From: an uncultured Paracoccaceae bacterium
GTDB taxonomy: Bacteria > Pseudomonadota > Alphaproteobacteria > Rhodobacterales > Rhodobacteraceae
Assembly: GCA_947498645.1 (NCBI GenBank)
Contig: CANMKS010000001.1
Location: forward strand, 906,032 to 970,031
Direction of reading: 5' to 3'
Length of the DNA: 64,000 bases
Below are positions 63,609-64,000 of this stretch, piece after piece. Numbering within the stretch: position 1 is the stretch's first letter; each line of letters starts with the position of its first letter. The position numbers and the translations under genes are program-made. Under the pieces are notes generated by a model. That model had not been told where the DNA came from. It was given only the letters and a program-made list of their open reading frames with translations, and did no database searches.

Positions 63609-64000
63609 ATGCTGACAATCGAAAGTTTAACCCATCTTGGGATGGGGCGCGCCTCTGATGGGCAATCACTTTTGCCGCGTGTTTTGCCGGGTGAAGAGGT
63701 GGACGTCGCCCAGGATGGGACTGTGCGGATTGTGACCCCGTCAACAGATCGGGTGGCCGCACCCTGCCGGCATTTCAAATCCTGCGGTGGCTGCGCGATG
63801 CAACATGCGACGGATAGTTTTGTCGCGGCATGGAAGCAGGACATTGTGGTCAAAGCCTTGGCCGCGCGCGGGTTATCGCCAGAATTTCGCCCAATCCAGA
63901 CCTCGCCCGCGCAATCGCGCAGGCGGGCTAAACTGTCGGGCCGTCGCACCAAGAAGGGCGCGATGATTGGGTTTCATGCGCGGGCTTCTGACACGTTGGT
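63609..64000 (+). CDS. 23S rRNA (uracil-5-)-methyltransferase RlmD/RumA-like (partial, 5' end)
   Basis: Only the first 130 residues are in the window. They show a short TRAM-like beta region (LTIESLTHLGMGRASDGQS, LPRVLPGEEVDVAQDGTVRI) and an iron-sulfur cluster signature CRHFKSCGGCAMQHA (C-x5-C-x2-C) that is typical of RlmD/RlmC. The SAM-binding domain and catalytic Cys lie beyond the right edge. The ATG directly abuts the ABC gene stop, so it may share that transcript. Confidence 0.88.
   Translation, partial: MLTIESLTHLGMGRASDGQSLLPRVLPGEEVDVAQDGTVRIVTPSTDRVAAPCRHFKSCGGCAMQHATDSFVAAWKQDIVVKALAARGLSPEFRPIQTSPAQSRRRAKLSGRRTKKGAMIGFHARASDTL

Noticed and set aside
1-64000. tRNA, rRNA, CRISPR arrays, insertion sequences, prophage or defence systems
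   Set aside because: No transposase, integrase, direct-repeat array, terminal repeats or cloverleaf-forming stretch was seen; nearly all sequence is assigned to housekeeping genes.

Overview
This 64 kb window looks like the replication-origin region of an alphaproteobacterial main chromosome, most likely a marine Rhodobacteraceae (roseobacter group). The assignment rests on gene order (maf-aroE-coaE-dnaQ and secB-fxsA on one side of a 409-base AT-rich gap, hemJ-rho-mnmE-mnmG-rsmG-parA-parB on the other), a RegB/RegA redox pair with the quinone-site heptapeptide and redox cysteine, a CtrA-type box before a DivL-like PAS protein, AddAB rather than RecBCD, and two perfect 16-bp parS sites. I see no insertion sequences, prophage, CRISPR array, rRNA or tRNA genes.

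Layout. 1-8.1 kb: half of a type II secretion (T2SS) locus. gspE leaves the window at the left edge and is divergent from a DUF1800-DUF1501 pair (putative exported proteins) followed by overlapping gspL-, gspM- and gspC-like genes. 8.1-11.3 kb: a 54-aa protein, a LysR regulator, and the divergent regA/regB redox system. 11.4-21.8 kb: a long co-directional run, DivL-like PAS protein, tsaE, amgK, murU, addB, addA, trxA, joining tRNA modification, cell-wall recycling and double-strand-break repair, closed by a strong terminator. 21.8-29.6 kb: a Kps-like protein, hslV and hslU with a membrane-protein gene between them, an MFS transporter, and smr-mltA-tim44. 29.7-33.5 kb: fxsA, secB, dnaQ, coaE, aroE, maf. 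33.48-33.89 kb: probable oriC. 33.9-41.2 kb: hemJ, rho, mnmE, mnmG, rsmG, parA, parB with two parS sites. 41.2-48.2 kb: hemW-rdgB-rph, hrcA-grpE, mutS. 48.3-56.5 kb: malic enzyme, PfkB kinase, msrA, an unusual class IV aminotransferase with a P-loop sulfotransferase-like neighbour, argG, a membrane protein and a Nudix enzyme. 56.6-64 kb: hslO, CoA pyrophosphatase, cca, LysE-type exporter, two half-size ABC exporters, and the start of a 23S rRNA methyltransferase-like gene cut by the right edge.

How the genes fit together. Most genes are housekeeping and packed with 1-11 base overlaps. Around the origin they point away from the gap on both sides, so they are co-directional with replication. 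ParA/ParB and the two parS sites lie 3.2-7.7 kb from the putative origin, as expected for origin segregation. The least ordinary items are the T2SS-linked DUF1800/DUF1501 pair, the class IV aminotransferase with Thr where Glu normally contacts the PLP ring nitrogen, the membrane gene between hslV and hslU, and several unexplained palindromes in intergenic gaps.
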